From CALMEH01 sp031409875 (GTDB taxonomy: Bacteria > Acidobacteriota > Blastocatellia > Pyrinomonadales > Pyrinomonadaceae), in contig JANNYB010000202.1 of NCBI GenBank assembly GCA_031409875.1, positions 68,682 to 132,681 of the forward strand: 64,000 bases of DNA, written 5' to 3'. Each line of letters starts with the position of its first letter. Position 1 is the first letter of the stretch. Both the position numbers and the translations under genes were made by a program. A model generated the notes under the pieces. That model was not told where the DNA came from. It saw only the letters and a program-made list of their open reading frames with translations, and ran no database searches. This document shows positions 9,225 to 17,873 of this stretch, in pieces.

Positions 9225-9298
9225 AAGTGAAAAGGTGAAAAAGTAAGTTGTGTTGTTCAACTAAACTTTTTCACCTTTTCACTTTTAAACTTTTACAC
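9211..9298. repeat. Perfect 34-bp inverted repeat between convergent genes
   Basis: Arms 9211-9244 and 9265-9298 are exact reverse complements with a 20-nt loop. The left arm supplies the final codons and stop of the zinc-finger gene; the right arm ends 2 bp before the stop codon of the ligase gene. Placed between convergent genes, it could act as a bidirectional terminator or transcript-protecting hairpin. Confidence 0.85.
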
Positions 9299-9299
9299 T

Positions 9300-11129
9300 T
9301 TACGAACCGCAGATTTCGTCAACGGCTTCTTCATATTTTTCGTCAATCACGCCGCGTTTTATTTTGAGTGTCGGAGTCATTTCGCCTTTATCAATCGAGA
9401 ATTCGCGCGGCAATAAATAGACTCTTTTGACTCTTTCGTAGTCGTTTAATTCGCGGGTTAAATCAACGGCATCTTTTTGGACACGCTTGATGACAAACGG
9501 ATTTTCGCAGAGTTCTTCGCGTGTTCCTTTGGCGGTGATGCCTTCTTCTTCTAGAATTTGTTTCAAAGTATCCCAATCCGGCACGATGAGTGCGCCGACT
9601 TGTTTGCGCCCCGAACCGACGACGACGGCTTGAGCAATCAGAGAAGATTGTTTGAGCAGACTTTCAACTTGAAGCGGCGCAACATATTTGCCGTTCGAGA
9701 GTTTGAATAAATCTTTAATGCGGTCGGTAATGAAAAAATGCCCGTCTTCGTCTTCGTAGCCGACATCGCCCGTGTGATACCAGCCTTCTTCGTCAATGAC
9801 TTTCGCGGTTTCTTCGGGTTTGTTGTAATAACCTTGCATTACGTTTGGTCCGCGAACCAAGACTTCCGAGTCTTTTTCGGCGATTTTCATTTCAACTCCT
9901 TCAAACGGCTTTCCAATCGAACCGACTTTGTTATCATCGGCACGATTCGCGGAAGTTACGCAGGCTTCGGTCATTCCGTAGCCTTGCAAAATCGGAATTC
10001 CCGCCGCCCAAAATGCGTAAGTAAGTTTTTTTGAAAGCGGTGCGCCGCCCGAAACGAAAAACCGCAAACCTCCGCCAACGCCTTCGCGCCATTTTGAAAA
10101 AACAAGACGGCTGGCAATCGCGTGTTTTCCCGCAAGAATCGGCGAAACGCTTTTGCGCGAATCTTTCGCTTCCCAATATTCTTGCCCGACATCCAAAGCC
10201 CAATCGAAAAGCGAAGTTTTCCAACCGCCGGCGGCTTTGCCTTTTTTGACGATTTTATGATAAACCTGTTCGAACAGACGCGGCACGGCGGTCATAATCG
10301 TCGGTTTTACTTCTTGCAGATGCGATGCAATTTGATCGAACGCGGCGCAATAATGAATCGCCACGCCGTTCGCGCAAAGAACGTAAAAAACCGTGCGCTC
10401 AAAAATATGTGAAAGCGGCAAAACCGCCAGCGAACGATCAGTATTGAGAATCGGCAAACTTTTTGAAACCGCGATGACGTTCGTCACAAAATTTTCGTGC
10501 GAAAGCATCACGCCTTTCGGTTCGCCGGTCGTGCCGGAAGTGTAAATAACTGTCGCCAAATCCGTTTCTTCGATTTGTTTGAGATAATTTTCAAACGACT
10601 GCGAATCAATTTTATCGGCTTCAATGCCGCGTTTTTCGATGTCGGAAAGCAGCATTGCGCGATTGTCGTCCGCAGGTTTTGCGTCATCGTCAAAGAAAAC
10701 CAATTTCTCTAATCTTTCAACACTTTGAATCGCATTTTCGGCGTGTTTCCAAAGTTTTTTGCCCGAAATAAAAAGCATTTTCGCGCCGGAATCTTCCAAA
10801 ATGTAACGAATTTGCTCAACAGCTTGCGTCGTATAAATCGGCACATTGACGGCACGAAGCGAGAGAATTGCCAAATCCGTGAACGACCATTCAGGACGAT
10901 TTTCGGAAATAATCGCAATTTTATCGCCTGCTTTTACGCCCAAATCTGCCAAACCGAGCGCAATATTTTTAATTTTTTCAATGACTTCCGCACCCGAAAG
11001 ATGTTTCCAAACATCATCAATTTTATACGAGAGAGCGTCCGGTTTATTGTTTAAACGAAACGATTCGAGGCAAAAATGCGGAATCGTCTGCGGAATATCT
11101 TCAAAACCAATTAAATTAGCGTTAATCAT
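9300..11129 (-). CDS. Long-chain acyl-CoA synthetase (AMP-forming)
   Basis: 609 aa, usual length for FadD15-like enzymes. It activates a fatty acid with ATP to acyl-adenylate and then to acyl-CoA. The AMP-binding loop YTSGTTGEPKG lies near 195-206, the GYGMTEA motif near 375, and the adenylate-anchoring YHTGDVGYEDEDG segment near 440, followed by the small C-terminal lid domain with IKDLFKLSNGKYVAP. It is a single gene between regulatory and glycosyltransferase genes; whether it serves lipid-carrier or ordinary fatty-acid metabolism is unknown. Confidence 0.9.
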   Translation of the reverse strand: MINANLIGFEDIPQTIPHFCLESFRLNNKPDALSYKIDDVWKHLSGAEVIEKIKNIALGLADLGVKAGDKIAIISENRPEWSFTDLAILSLRAVNVPIYTTQAVEQIRYILEDSGAKMLFISGKKLWKHAENAIQSVERLEKLVFFDDDAKPADDNRAMLLSDIEKRGIEADKIDSQSFENYLKQIEETDLATVIYTSGTTGEPKGVMLSHENFVTNVIAVSKSLPILNTDRSLAVLPLSHIFERTVFYVLCANGVAIHYCAAFDQIASHLQEVKPTIMTAVPRLFEQVYHKIVKKGKAAGGWKTSLFDWALDVGQEYWEAKDSRKSVSPILAGKHAIASRLVFSKWREGVGGGLRFFVSGGAPLSKKLTYAFWAAGIPILQGYGMTEACVTSANRADDNKVGSIGKPFEGVEMKIAEKDSEVLVRGPNVMQGYYNKPEETAKVIDEEGWYHTGDVGYEDEDGHFFITDRIKDLFKLSNGKYVAPLQVESLLKQSSLIAQAVVVGSGRKQVGALIVPDWDTLKQILEEEGITAKGTREELCENPFVIKRVQKDAVDLTRELNDYERVKRVYLLPREFSIDKGEMTPTLKIKRGVIDEKYEEAVDEICGS

Positions 11130-11261
11130 TATGCAGTAAATTTTAGTAAATTATCAGTAAATTTCGCAAAGGTTTGATGATACCATTTTTTATGAAATTA
11201 CGCTTTATGGTGAGTTTTAAAGTTTATTATTTGTAAGAAATTTTTAGATTATCTTTGAGAA

Positions 11262-11317
11262 TTTTGCGCCTTTGCGTGCGAGAAATTATTTCCGGCAAAG
11301 ACGCAAAGTTCGCAAAA
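11262..11317. repeat. Imperfect inverted repeat
   Basis: Arms 11262-11277 (TTTTGCGCCTTTGCGT) and 11301-11317 pair with one extra base, around a 23-nt loop. It lies just downstream of the GT2 gene that stops at 11320 and could be a terminator or part of the repeat families described elsewhere. Confidence 0.65.
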
Positions 11318-11319
11318 AT

Positions 11320-12321
11320 TTATTTATATTCGACGACATCCAAAAAATATTTTCGGGGATTTTCTAGATTGATTTTATGCAAACCGGCGAGAATGTCCAC
11401 AAAGCAGAGAAATTTTGACGGAATAAAAACGAAAGTTTGGCGCAAATCGCGTTTTTTGAGAAAAATCGCCGTCAAACCGATAATCGTTATCAACAAAAAA
11501 ACGATTTGCGGATAAAGAAACGACGGCAAAAAAAGACAAATCAGCCCAAACAAAAGCCACGCGATAAACAGAATCGTGGTTTTCAGACGCAGACGGCAAA
11601 AAGCCAAACCGTAGCCTTCTTTGAAAGTATATGCGGCGGTTTTTGTGATTTCGCCAAGCCGTCCGACGATGATGTCGCGTTTAAAAGCTGAAAACAAACT
11701 GCGCGTTGTTTGCAGATGAAAACAGCGCGTATGACACGCCATCGAAATCGGAATTATATTGAGCGTCCAGCCATTTTTGACAAGGCGCAAACCGAGTTCG
11801 GCTTCTTCTTCGACCGCTAAATACGGATTAAACGAACCGACTTTTTCGAGTGCTTCGCGCCGATAAAAACAACACGGACCGCGCAGCCATTCGACGTTTG
11901 CAACATCTTCAAATCTTTCTTCGACATCGGTTAAAAGTTCGCCTTTTTCGTTCAAATCGTCTAAATAACCGTTGATTCCGCCAACATTTTCGTTTTTTTC
12001 AAAATGTTCAATTGCTGTCGGCAAAAAATCTTTATAAACCAGAGTGTCGGCATCGAGAAACAAAATAAATTCGCCGTTTGCATATTTTGAACCGACAAAT
12101 CGCCCCGCAGAAGGCGAAAGTTTCATCGTCGGTTTGAGCGAAACAACGCGCACGCCAAGCGATTTGGCGATTGAAACCGTGTTGTCAGTCGAAGCCGAAT
12201 CAACAAAAATAATCTCCGCACCGCCGATTTGTTCAGCCGCGATTTGTGCCGCGCCGATACATTCGCCGATAGCTTTTTCTTCGTTGCGCCCGATGATAAC
12301 GATTGAAACTCGTTTATTCAT
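11320..12321 (-). CDS. Family 2 glycosyltransferase with C-terminal membrane segments
   Basis: 333 aa from the ATG at 12321. This start overlaps the stop of the upstream gene as ATGA and has GGAAG upstream, so it is preferred over a longer in-frame start. GT2 motifs: VSIVIIGRNEE at the N-terminus, FVDSASTDNT near 42, and DADT (FLDADTLVY) near 95. Two hydrophobic stretches near 240-300 would anchor it in the inner membrane. It probably acts on the lipid-linked exopolysaccharide unit and is translationally coupled to the acyltransferase gene before it. Confidence 0.85.
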   Translation of the reverse strand: MNKRVSIVIIGRNEEKAIGECIGAAQIAAEQIGGAEIIFVDSASTDNTVSIAKSLGVRVVSLKPTMKLSPSAGRFVGSKYANGEFILFLDADTLVYKDFLPTAIEHFEKNENVGGINGYLDDLNEKGELLTDVEERFEDVANVEWLRGPCCFYRREALEKVGSFNPYLAVEEEAELGLRLVKNGWTLNIIPISMACHTRCFHLQTTRSLFSAFKRDIIVGRLGEITKTAAYTFKEGYGLAFCRLRLKTTILFIAWLLFGLICLFLPSFLYPQIVFLLITIIGLTAIFLKKRDLRQTFVFIPSKFLCFVDILAGLHKINLENPRKYFLDVVEYK

Positions 12322-13523
12322 AACACTTCCGCCTGCGGTTTTAGTTGCTGATTTCTTTGCCGCGTGCGTTTCCAAGTTTTTAATTTCTCCGCCAAATCTT
12401 TCGGTAAAGCAGTTTTTGAAAAATTGCGAATGCGCCGCGATGCTCGATTAATCGCGCCGTAGGCGATTGCGGGAATTGTTTGGCGGCTTAAATTTACCGT
12501 CAACAAATCATTTTTTTGATTCGCCCAATCGAATTTATAAGTTTCGTCGCCGCGCAAAAAATCGTATAAAACATTGCCGCGTTCAATCGCATTTTTAACC
12601 GAAAGACCGATTAAAACAAGTCCGACACTTCGGTTTGCCCAATCCAAATCGTAACCGGCATTGTAATAATAAAAAGTTTTTCCGTTGTCCAAACCATAAA
12701 CCGAAGCGCGACATTCGCCTTCCGCCCAAAGTTCGTCAAAACGTATTAAATTCAGATTTTTAACAACCTCGCGCTGAAACGAAACGAGTCGCGGATGTCC
12801 ACTGAGTTCCGAACCGCCGTCTGTTGCCCAACGCTTTTCGTGCAAATAATAAAATCGCTCAAAGGCTTCGGGAATTTCCGCCGGCGAAGTTATCGAACGA
12901 AACTCGAAACCTTCCGTTTTTTCGAGTTTTTTCAGTCGGCGTTTGAAATTATCGGCGCGTTTGCTTTGCTTCAAAACCGTTTCCCAACCGTTTGATAAAT
13001 CTATCTGCGGGCAAACGGAAATGTCAGAACAGCCTGTGTAAACGGGCTGTTTTTGGTTGGCAATCGAATCAACAGCCCGCTCACGCAGGCTGTTCTGACA
13101 AAACCAAACTGTTTCCGAATCGCTTGCCAGATTTTCTAAATCAATCACATCAAATGAATTCTCCGCCTTCAAAAATTCAAAAATTGCCGCTAGAATTTCA
13201 GCTTTGTCTTCGCGTTTTGCAATCAAATCCAAATAATCCGCGCCGCCGTTTGCTTCGCCGATAAAAGCAAGCCGTTTGAGATTCATTCCCAAAACTTTTT
13301 TCTCCTGCAAACAAAGCGGTAAAATTCCGATCAGTTCAGTTTCGCGCTTAACTGTCAGAATAAAAGGACTTCGGTCTGCGCCGAAATTTTTAAACCAAGC
13401 CGTTTGCCATTCCCAAGAAAGAAACGGAGCGCATTCGGACACGACAAACAAACGCTTCCAATCGCCGCGCAGGGCAGCAAAAGCGTCCGGTTCGATGATT
13501 ATTTCAACTATGATTCGGCTCAT
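12318..13523 (-). CDS. CelD/FemAB-like GNAT acyltransferase
   Basis: 401 aa. The C-terminal half (about 195-345) fits the GNAT_6/CelD-BcsL family: a basic helix (KQSKRADNFKRRLKKLEK), then LHEKRW, then GLDNGKTFYYYNAGYD and YDFLRGDETYKFDWA. Members transfer acyl or aminoacyl groups and often sit in polysaccharide loci. The ends overlap both neighbours as ATGA, so the gene is in a tight operon. A TGTCAGAA-type palindrome (13022-13100) is inserted in frame near residues 142-167; the protein would tolerate a roughly 26-residue extra loop or be damaged. Confidence 0.75.
   Translation of the reverse strand: MSRIIVEIIIEPDAFAALRGDWKRLFVVSECAPFLSWEWQTAWFKNFGADRSPFILTVKRETELIGILPLCLQEKKVLGMNLKRLAFIGEANGGADYLDLIAKREDKAEILAAIFEFLKAENSFDVIDLENLASDSETVWFCQNSLRERAVDSIANQKQPVYTGCSDISVCPQIDLSNGWETVLKQSKRADNFKRRLKKLEKTEGFEFRSITSPAEIPEAFERFYYLHEKRWATDGGSELSGHPRLVSFQREVVKNLNLIRFDELWAEGECRASVYGLDNGKTFYYYNAGYDLDWANRSVGLVLIGLSVKNAIERGNVLYDFLRGDETYKFDWANQKNDLLTVNLSRQTIPAIAYGAINRASRRIRNFSKTALPKDLAEKLKTWKRTRQRNQQLKPQAEVL
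13022..13100. repeat. TGTCAGAA-bounded palindrome inside a gene, copy 2
   Basis: Arms 13022-13051 and 13071-13100 pair at 27 of 30 positions; the three mismatches would be G-U pairs in RNA. The ends are TGTCAGAA and TTCTGACA as in the other copies, but the middle differs (core AGCCTG / CAGGCT). It sits inside the acyltransferase reading frame without breaking it. Confidence 0.85.
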
Positions 13524-14308
13524 ATTTTACGCGGTTTTTGCGGCAGATTCGGACTTTTATATCTTCCAAAATCAAATAAATCGGTTTCGTGCGGAAAGTT
13601 ATAAAGTTGTAGTTGAACTTCTCCGAATTGCGCGGTGGCATATTCAAGCAAGGCTTTGATAAAAATTATCACGCCAAACATTTCGAAAGTTTCTTCGGTC
13701 GTTGTCAGAAAGATGTAAAAAGGATTTTCCTTGCCGTAAATCTCACAATGTTTGCTTTCGATAAGCTCAAAACCAACTGCACCGCCGAGATAAATTGTCG
13801 CAGCAACGGCAAAATAAATTTTTGTTTTTAGCGGCAAATCCCACCAAAATCTGAAAAAGAAAATCGCCAACAAAAAAACCAGCACGCCCATCGGAATCAC
13901 CCAGGCGAAGTAGAAAATACCGAGTTGTCCGCCGCCCAAAATCTCGCGCATCGGCTCAATCATTCGCTCGTGAACGGAGACGAGTTCATCAAACGTCATA
14001 AAAAGAAAACCGATAGAAAGAACCGTCCAATAAATCGAATATAAATCTTTCTGTCTTCTTTTGAGAACGGTAATGATCGTCAGAATAACCGAAGCAAAGA
14101 GCAGTATCAGCGCAGAGAAAAAAGACGGCACATTCATCTCGAAGTCAACATAAAAAAGTTTGTCTAATTTATGAAGAATCATAAAATTATGTCCGGTCAA
14201 ATCGTCTGCCACAACCGAGGCGAGGCTTAGCAAAATCAGCACAGAAGCCATTATTGCCAATGTGCGGACAATGGAGGCGGAGTTTAATAATAATTTTGAA
14301 TTCAGCAT
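13520..14308 (-). CDS. Multi-pass membrane protein of unknown function
   Basis: 262 aa with about six hydrophobic helices (roughly 13-35, 55-80, 88-110, 130-155, 165-185 and a weaker one near 210). I do not recognise a family. There are His and Glu residues in and near the helices (VSVHERM, YLGGAVGFELIESKH) but no clear motif. It lies between two CelD-like acyltransferases and overlaps the downstream one as ATGA, so it belongs to the exopolysaccharide operon. A role in modification or export is inference from position. Confidence 0.6.
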   Translation of the reverse strand: MLNSKLLLNSASIVRTLAIMASVLILLSLASVVADDLTGHNFMILHKLDKLFYVDFEMNVPSFFSALILLFASVILTIITVLKRRQKDLYSIYWTVLSIGFLFMTFDELVSVHERMIEPMREILGGGQLGIFYFAWVIPMGVLVFLLAIFFFRFWWDLPLKTKIYFAVAATIYLGGAVGFELIESKHCEIYGKENPFYIFLTTTEETFEMFGVIIFIKALLEYATAQFGEVQLQLYNFPHETDLFDFGRYKSPNLPQKPRKI

Positions 14309-14316
14309 CTTATTTC

Positions 14317-15513
14317 TTACGAGTTTCTGTTCTTAAATTTACGCAAACGACTAATAACGGAAAATTTCCACTTCCAAAGCATCGCGCCGACAATTCCGCG
14401 CCGAAAAATATAAAAAGCAACATGCTCGCGCTCGCCCGTCGCCCAAACTTTTTTGTAATCGGTCGCCGGAGAAAGCATATCGAGTTCGTTTGAACCGTTG
14501 CGAATGCAGTCGGTTAAAAATTCCTTAATCACGAGATTTCCGGGCGAATAGCGCGAATAATTTTCATCAAAAGACGTTTTCCAAAAGATGGTTTTTTGCG
14601 CGTATTTGATGTTGATACTCATCGCAATCGTCTTGCCGTCGAGCTTTAATTCGTAAATCGAAAGCGCGTTTTTCGCAGCAACGGCGCGGGCAAAATCTTT
14701 GTGCAATTTTTCTGAACGGGCATCGCAACTTGCGGCTGTTCCGCCGCGACCTTTCCAACTTTGCGCTTCTAAATCAAAATATTTTTGCATCAATTCGGGC
14801 GAATATTCGCGCGTTTTGACAAATTTGACCGTGCCGATTTCTTTCAAACGCTTCAATCTTCGCTTGAGTTCTTGGCGAAAATGACGTTTCAAACTTTTGG
14901 AAAATTCTTCCGTTAATTTTTCTTTATCAACGCCTTGCGGCAACGCGATAAACGGCGCAGAATCCATCTGCCAAACGCCGGTTTTGTAATTTTCGCTTTC
15001 GGCAAGCGTAATTAAATCAGCCAACCAACTTTCTTTTTTGACCAAACGAAATTCTAAAACCTGCCAATTTTTCTGCTTTTTTATTTCTTCCCAAAGTGCT
15101 GCAACAATTTCCTTTCGTTCGGTTTCATCCGCGCCGTGAATTAAATCAAAGCGTTGCGTTTGCAGATTAAAAACGGCTTGCAGTTTACTAACCGGAATAC
15201 CGTGAAGCGTTTCTTTTTTCTCGACAATCGGCAAAACAGCGCGTAATTTTTCGCCGCGTCTGACGACTAAAAGTTTGACTTCCGTTTCAAAATTTTTGAC
15301 AAATGCGGCAAACCATTCCGGGCGAAAAAACGGTTCGTTGCTCGCGCCTTCTTCGCACAAAATTATCCATTCGGCAGAAAGTTTTTCGATAATTTCAACA
15401 CCGCCGATTAAAATTTCAGTCTGAAAATCGGATTTTGCGCGAGTTTCATTGACAGATGATTTTTCAATCAAAAAGTCTTGGTTATTTTCTAAAAAAGTAG
15501 TAGTTGAAGACAT
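14317..15513 (-). CDS. CelD/FemAB-like GNAT acyltransferase
   Basis: 398 aa from the ATG at 15513; a TTG at 15528 that overlaps the previous stop is an alternative. It has the same family signs as the 12318 gene: a basic helix (SLKRHFRQELKRRLKRLKE, near 190), YFDLEAQSWKGRGGTA near 245, and ELDMLSPATDYKKVWATGE near 365. It would transfer an acyl group in the cytoplasm to a sugar or lipid carrier. Two paralogues so close suggest two different modifications, or duplication followed by divergence. Confidence 0.7.
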   Translation of the reverse strand: MSSTTTFLENNQDFLIEKSSVNETRAKSDFQTEILIGGVEIIEKLSAEWIILCEEGASNEPFFRPEWFAAFVKNFETEVKLLVVRRGEKLRAVLPIVEKKETLHGIPVSKLQAVFNLQTQRFDLIHGADETERKEIVAALWEEIKKQKNWQVLEFRLVKKESWLADLITLAESENYKTGVWQMDSAPFIALPQGVDKEKLTEEFSKSLKRHFRQELKRRLKRLKEIGTVKFVKTREYSPELMQKYFDLEAQSWKGRGGTAASCDARSEKLHKDFARAVAAKNALSIYELKLDGKTIAMSINIKYAQKTIFWKTSFDENYSRYSPGNLVIKEFLTDCIRNGSNELDMLSPATDYKKVWATGEREHVAFYIFRRGIVGAMLWKWKFSVISRLRKFKNRNS

Positions 15514-15524
15514 ATTTTTTTCTT

Positions 15525-16883
15525 TCAAACTTTAATAATCCATTCGTTTGCGCCGTCTTTTTTTAGCTCGAAAATCTTCTTTATCAGTTTGCCGTTGACT
15601 AAAATTTCGACTTCGTAAATCCCATAAAAACCGCGAAACTTTGCGTCATTTTTAGCAGCTAAATCTATCTGCAAATTTGTTCGCCAATCAATGTTTATCA
15701 ACCGATTAAGCGTTTCGTAATTTGCTTTCGGCTGATTATTTTCGTCAATCAAACCGATGCCGGGAAGCCACGCTCTTTCGTCGTCAATGCCCCAAGTTAC
15801 AATTGCTTCAACGTGCGGATTTCCAAACGCAACCGTATAAAATTCACGATAAAATTCGGCTTGTTTTTCCGAGTTCCAAACTCCGTTTTGATAGTTTCCC
15901 GAAATCGCCAGCGGCGTTTTTCGGTCGTGATAATCAAGCGTTTGTGCGCTGAACTCGGTAATTTGAAGCGGCTTGCCAAGCGAAACGTAACGCTCCAATT
16001 GTTCAGCGACATTTGACGGCTCAAACCATTCGCCGTTGGCGTGTGCTTGAATGCCGATAACGTCAATCGGCACATCTTTTTTGATTAAATTTTCGAGTAA
16101 ATTAAAATATTTTTCGCGGTTATAATTATGTTTTTCAATTGCACCGAAAACGCCGTATTCATTGAGCATCAAGCGTTTTGTCGGTGCAATCTCACGCGCT
16201 TTTCGGAAAGCATCTTCGATATATTCCTCGCCGATATTTCGCGTAAAAAAATCAGTTTTCGGCGCAAGTGGTTCGTTGACGATTTCCAAATCTTCGACGT
16301 TTTCGGATTTCGCCAAAACCGTTTCGATTCGCTTTTCCAAAATCGGCAAAAGTTCGTCTTTTTTTGCAGGAAGCCATTTCGGAGTTCCGGCTTCATTCGT
16401 TCCCCAAAGCACCGGCGCGGCTTCGATTTTCAAATTCATTTTTTGTGCCGAAGCAATTTCACGCTCAAACCAATTCCAATTTTCCGCGCCGCGTTTCGTT
16501 TCGACAAAATCCCAATAATTTCCGACGACTGCAAAGTTAAAAAGTTTCGCAAAATGCTTTTCGTAATCGCTGAGTTTTTCGGGCGCAAGATCGTCAATTT
16601 TCAAATAACAACCAAACTTAAACGAATGCGAAATTTGCTTAATTTTTAATTTTGCAGATTTGCCTTCTGCGCCGACAATTTTGATGTTCGCATCGCCTTT
16701 GCGGAATTTTTCGATGTTGTGTTCGGCTTGCAAAAGTGCCGCTTTGTTTTTGTCTTGATTAATTTTGGCGGTGGTTGAGCTACAAGCAGAAACGGCGCAC
16801 AGAAAAAGCAAAAAACAGCTTCGGAATAGCTGATAGCTGATAGCTGATAGCTGATAGCTGTCTTTTGGAAAAATGTCTCTCAT
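15525..16883 (-). CDS. GH10-family lipoprotein (endo-xylanase-like)
   Basis: 452 aa from the ATG at 16883. The longer frame up to 16925 only reads through a repeat element. A lipobox (AVSAC) ends the signal segment, so it is a lipoprotein. The catalytic domain fits GH10: WNWFEREIASAQ near 115, the acid/base Glu in EIVNEPL near 195, and the nucleophile Glu in QITEFSAQ near 285. GH10 enzymes cut beta-1,4 xylan-type chains; here it may trim or release the exopolysaccharide (inference). Oddly, the start of the signal peptide is encoded by AGCTGAT heptamers (16826-16860), which read SYQLSAISYQL. Confidence 0.75.
   Translation of the reverse strand: MRDIFPKDSYQLSAISYQLFRSCFLLFLCAVSACSSTTAKINQDKNKAALLQAEHNIEKFRKGDANIKIVGAEGKSAKLKIKQISHSFKFGCYLKIDDLAPEKLSDYEKHFAKLFNFAVVGNYWDFVETKRGAENWNWFEREIASAQKMNLKIEAAPVLWGTNEAGTPKWLPAKKDELLPILEKRIETVLAKSENVEDLEIVNEPLAPKTDFFTRNIGEEYIEDAFRKAREIAPTKRLMLNEYGVFGAIEKHNYNREKYFNLLENLIKKDVPIDVIGIQAHANGEWFEPSNVAEQLERYVSLGKPLQITEFSAQTLDYHDRKTPLAISGNYQNGVWNSEKQAEFYREFYTVAFGNPHVEAIVTWGIDDERAWLPGIGLIDENNQPKANYETLNRLINIDWRTNLQIDLAAKNDAKFRGFYGIYEVEILVNGKLIKKIFELKKDGANEWIIKV
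16826..16860. repeat. Tandem 7-bp repeat (AGCTGAT) in a coding region
   Basis: Nearly five copies of AGCTGAT lie at the start of the GH10 gene and encode part of the segment before the hydrophobic core of its signal peptide. Copy-number change would shift the frame unless three units change together, so the tract could switch the gene on and off. Confidence 0.75.
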
Positions 16884-16898
16884 CTTATTTTGCTTCGC

Positions 16899-16973
16899 GC
16901 TCTGAGTTCCGCATTTATGCGGCAAAACCGTCAGCGAAGCGCGACGGTTTCACGCTGAAGCGTGGACTCAAAA
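16899..16973. repeat. GCTTCGC-core multi-hairpin repeat, copy 1
   Basis: Outer ends CTGAGTTCC and GGACTCAAAAC pair loosely. Inside are small hairpins with GCATTTATGC, AACCGTC / GACGGTT and the core CAGCGAAGC. It fills the gap between the WecG-type gene (stop 16976) and the GH10 gene. Confidence 0.7.
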
Positions 16974-16975
16974 CT

Positions 16976-17782
16976 TTATCCGAAACGCATCTGATTTATC
17001 GGCGCAACATTCTCTTCGAGTTCTAATTTTTTTAATTTTGAAAACTGCAACGCAACCAACAATAAATAAAGCGGATTGAGATAAACGTAGCGTTTCCAAA
17101 GTCTTCGCGGTTCTTGAACGAATCTGTAAAACCATTCAAGCCCGCGTTTTTGCGCCCATTCAGGAGCTTGCGAAACCGTTCCCGCGTGAAAATCAAACGC
17201 CGCGCCGACCGCCAAAAGCGGCAATCCAATCATCTCACGATTTTCAAAAACCCAAGTTTCCTGACGCGGACAACCCAAACCAACAAGCACAATTGATGCG
17301 CCGCTTTTTTTGATTGTTTCGGCAATTTCCAATTGCTCTTCCGCCGTAACTTGTCGAAAACGCGAAGGTTGTTTGCCCGCAATTTCTAATTTTGGAAACT
17401 TCGCCTTTAAATTCGCTTCAAATTTCTCCAAAACCTCCGTCTGACTGCCGTAAAGATAAATGCTCAAACCTTCGCTTGCGGCTTTTTCGCAAACTTTCAA
17501 AGTCAAATTCGGACCATAAACGCGGTCGGGCAATTTAACTTTATAAAGCCATTTTAAAGCCCACCGAACAGGCTGACCGTCCGGCACAACCAAATCCAAA
17601 TTGTTCAAACGATAACGATGAATCGCGTCCAACGCGCCCGTCATCACGCCGTGAACTGCCAACGCGCTCACCGCAAACGGACGTTTTTTCCGCGCCGCCG
17701 AAATAATTTTTTCAACCGCCGATTCATAATCAACGGCATTTATTCCGACACCTAAAATGTTATGTTTTCCGAAATCGAGCAT
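16976..17782 (-). CDS. WecG/TagA/CpsF family glycosyltransferase
   Basis: 268 aa from the ATG at 17782, the usual family length; the frame extends to 17821 only by reading into a repeat. Family marks: GVGINAVDYESAVEKI at the N-terminus, VPDGQPVRWALKW near 78, and GLGCPRQETWVFENR near 175. The family adds N-acetylmannosamine-type sugars to a polyprenyl-linked acceptor at the membrane, often as the second step of repeat-unit assembly. It would follow the priming transferase at 25322. Confidence 0.85.
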   Translation of the reverse strand: MLDFGKHNILGVGINAVDYESAVEKIISAARKKRPFAVSALAVHGVMTGALDAIHRYRLNNLDLVVPDGQPVRWALKWLYKVKLPDRVYGPNLTLKVCEKAASEGLSIYLYGSQTEVLEKFEANLKAKFPKLEIAGKQPSRFRQVTAEEQLEIAETIKKSGASIVLVGLGCPRQETWVFENREMIGLPLLAVGAAFDFHAGTVSQAPEWAQKRGLEWFYRFVQEPRRLWKRYVYLNPLYLLLVALQFSKLKKLELEENVAPINQMRFG

Positions 17783-17794
17783 TTTTTGATAAAT

Positions 17795-17873
17795 GTTCTG
17801 AGTCCCGTCTTTAGACGGCAAAACCGCCGCGCTTCGCTAGCGGTTTTAGCACGCTGAAGCGTGGACTCAAAAC
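17795..17873. repeat. GCTTCGC-core multi-hairpin repeat, copy 2
   Basis: It starts GTTCTGAGTCCC and ends GGACTCAAAAC, with internal hairpins CCGTCTTTAGACGG and AAACCGC...GCGGTTT around GCGCTTCGC. The element abuts the stop of the epimerase gene at 17874 and lies just ahead of the WecG-type start. Confidence 0.75.
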
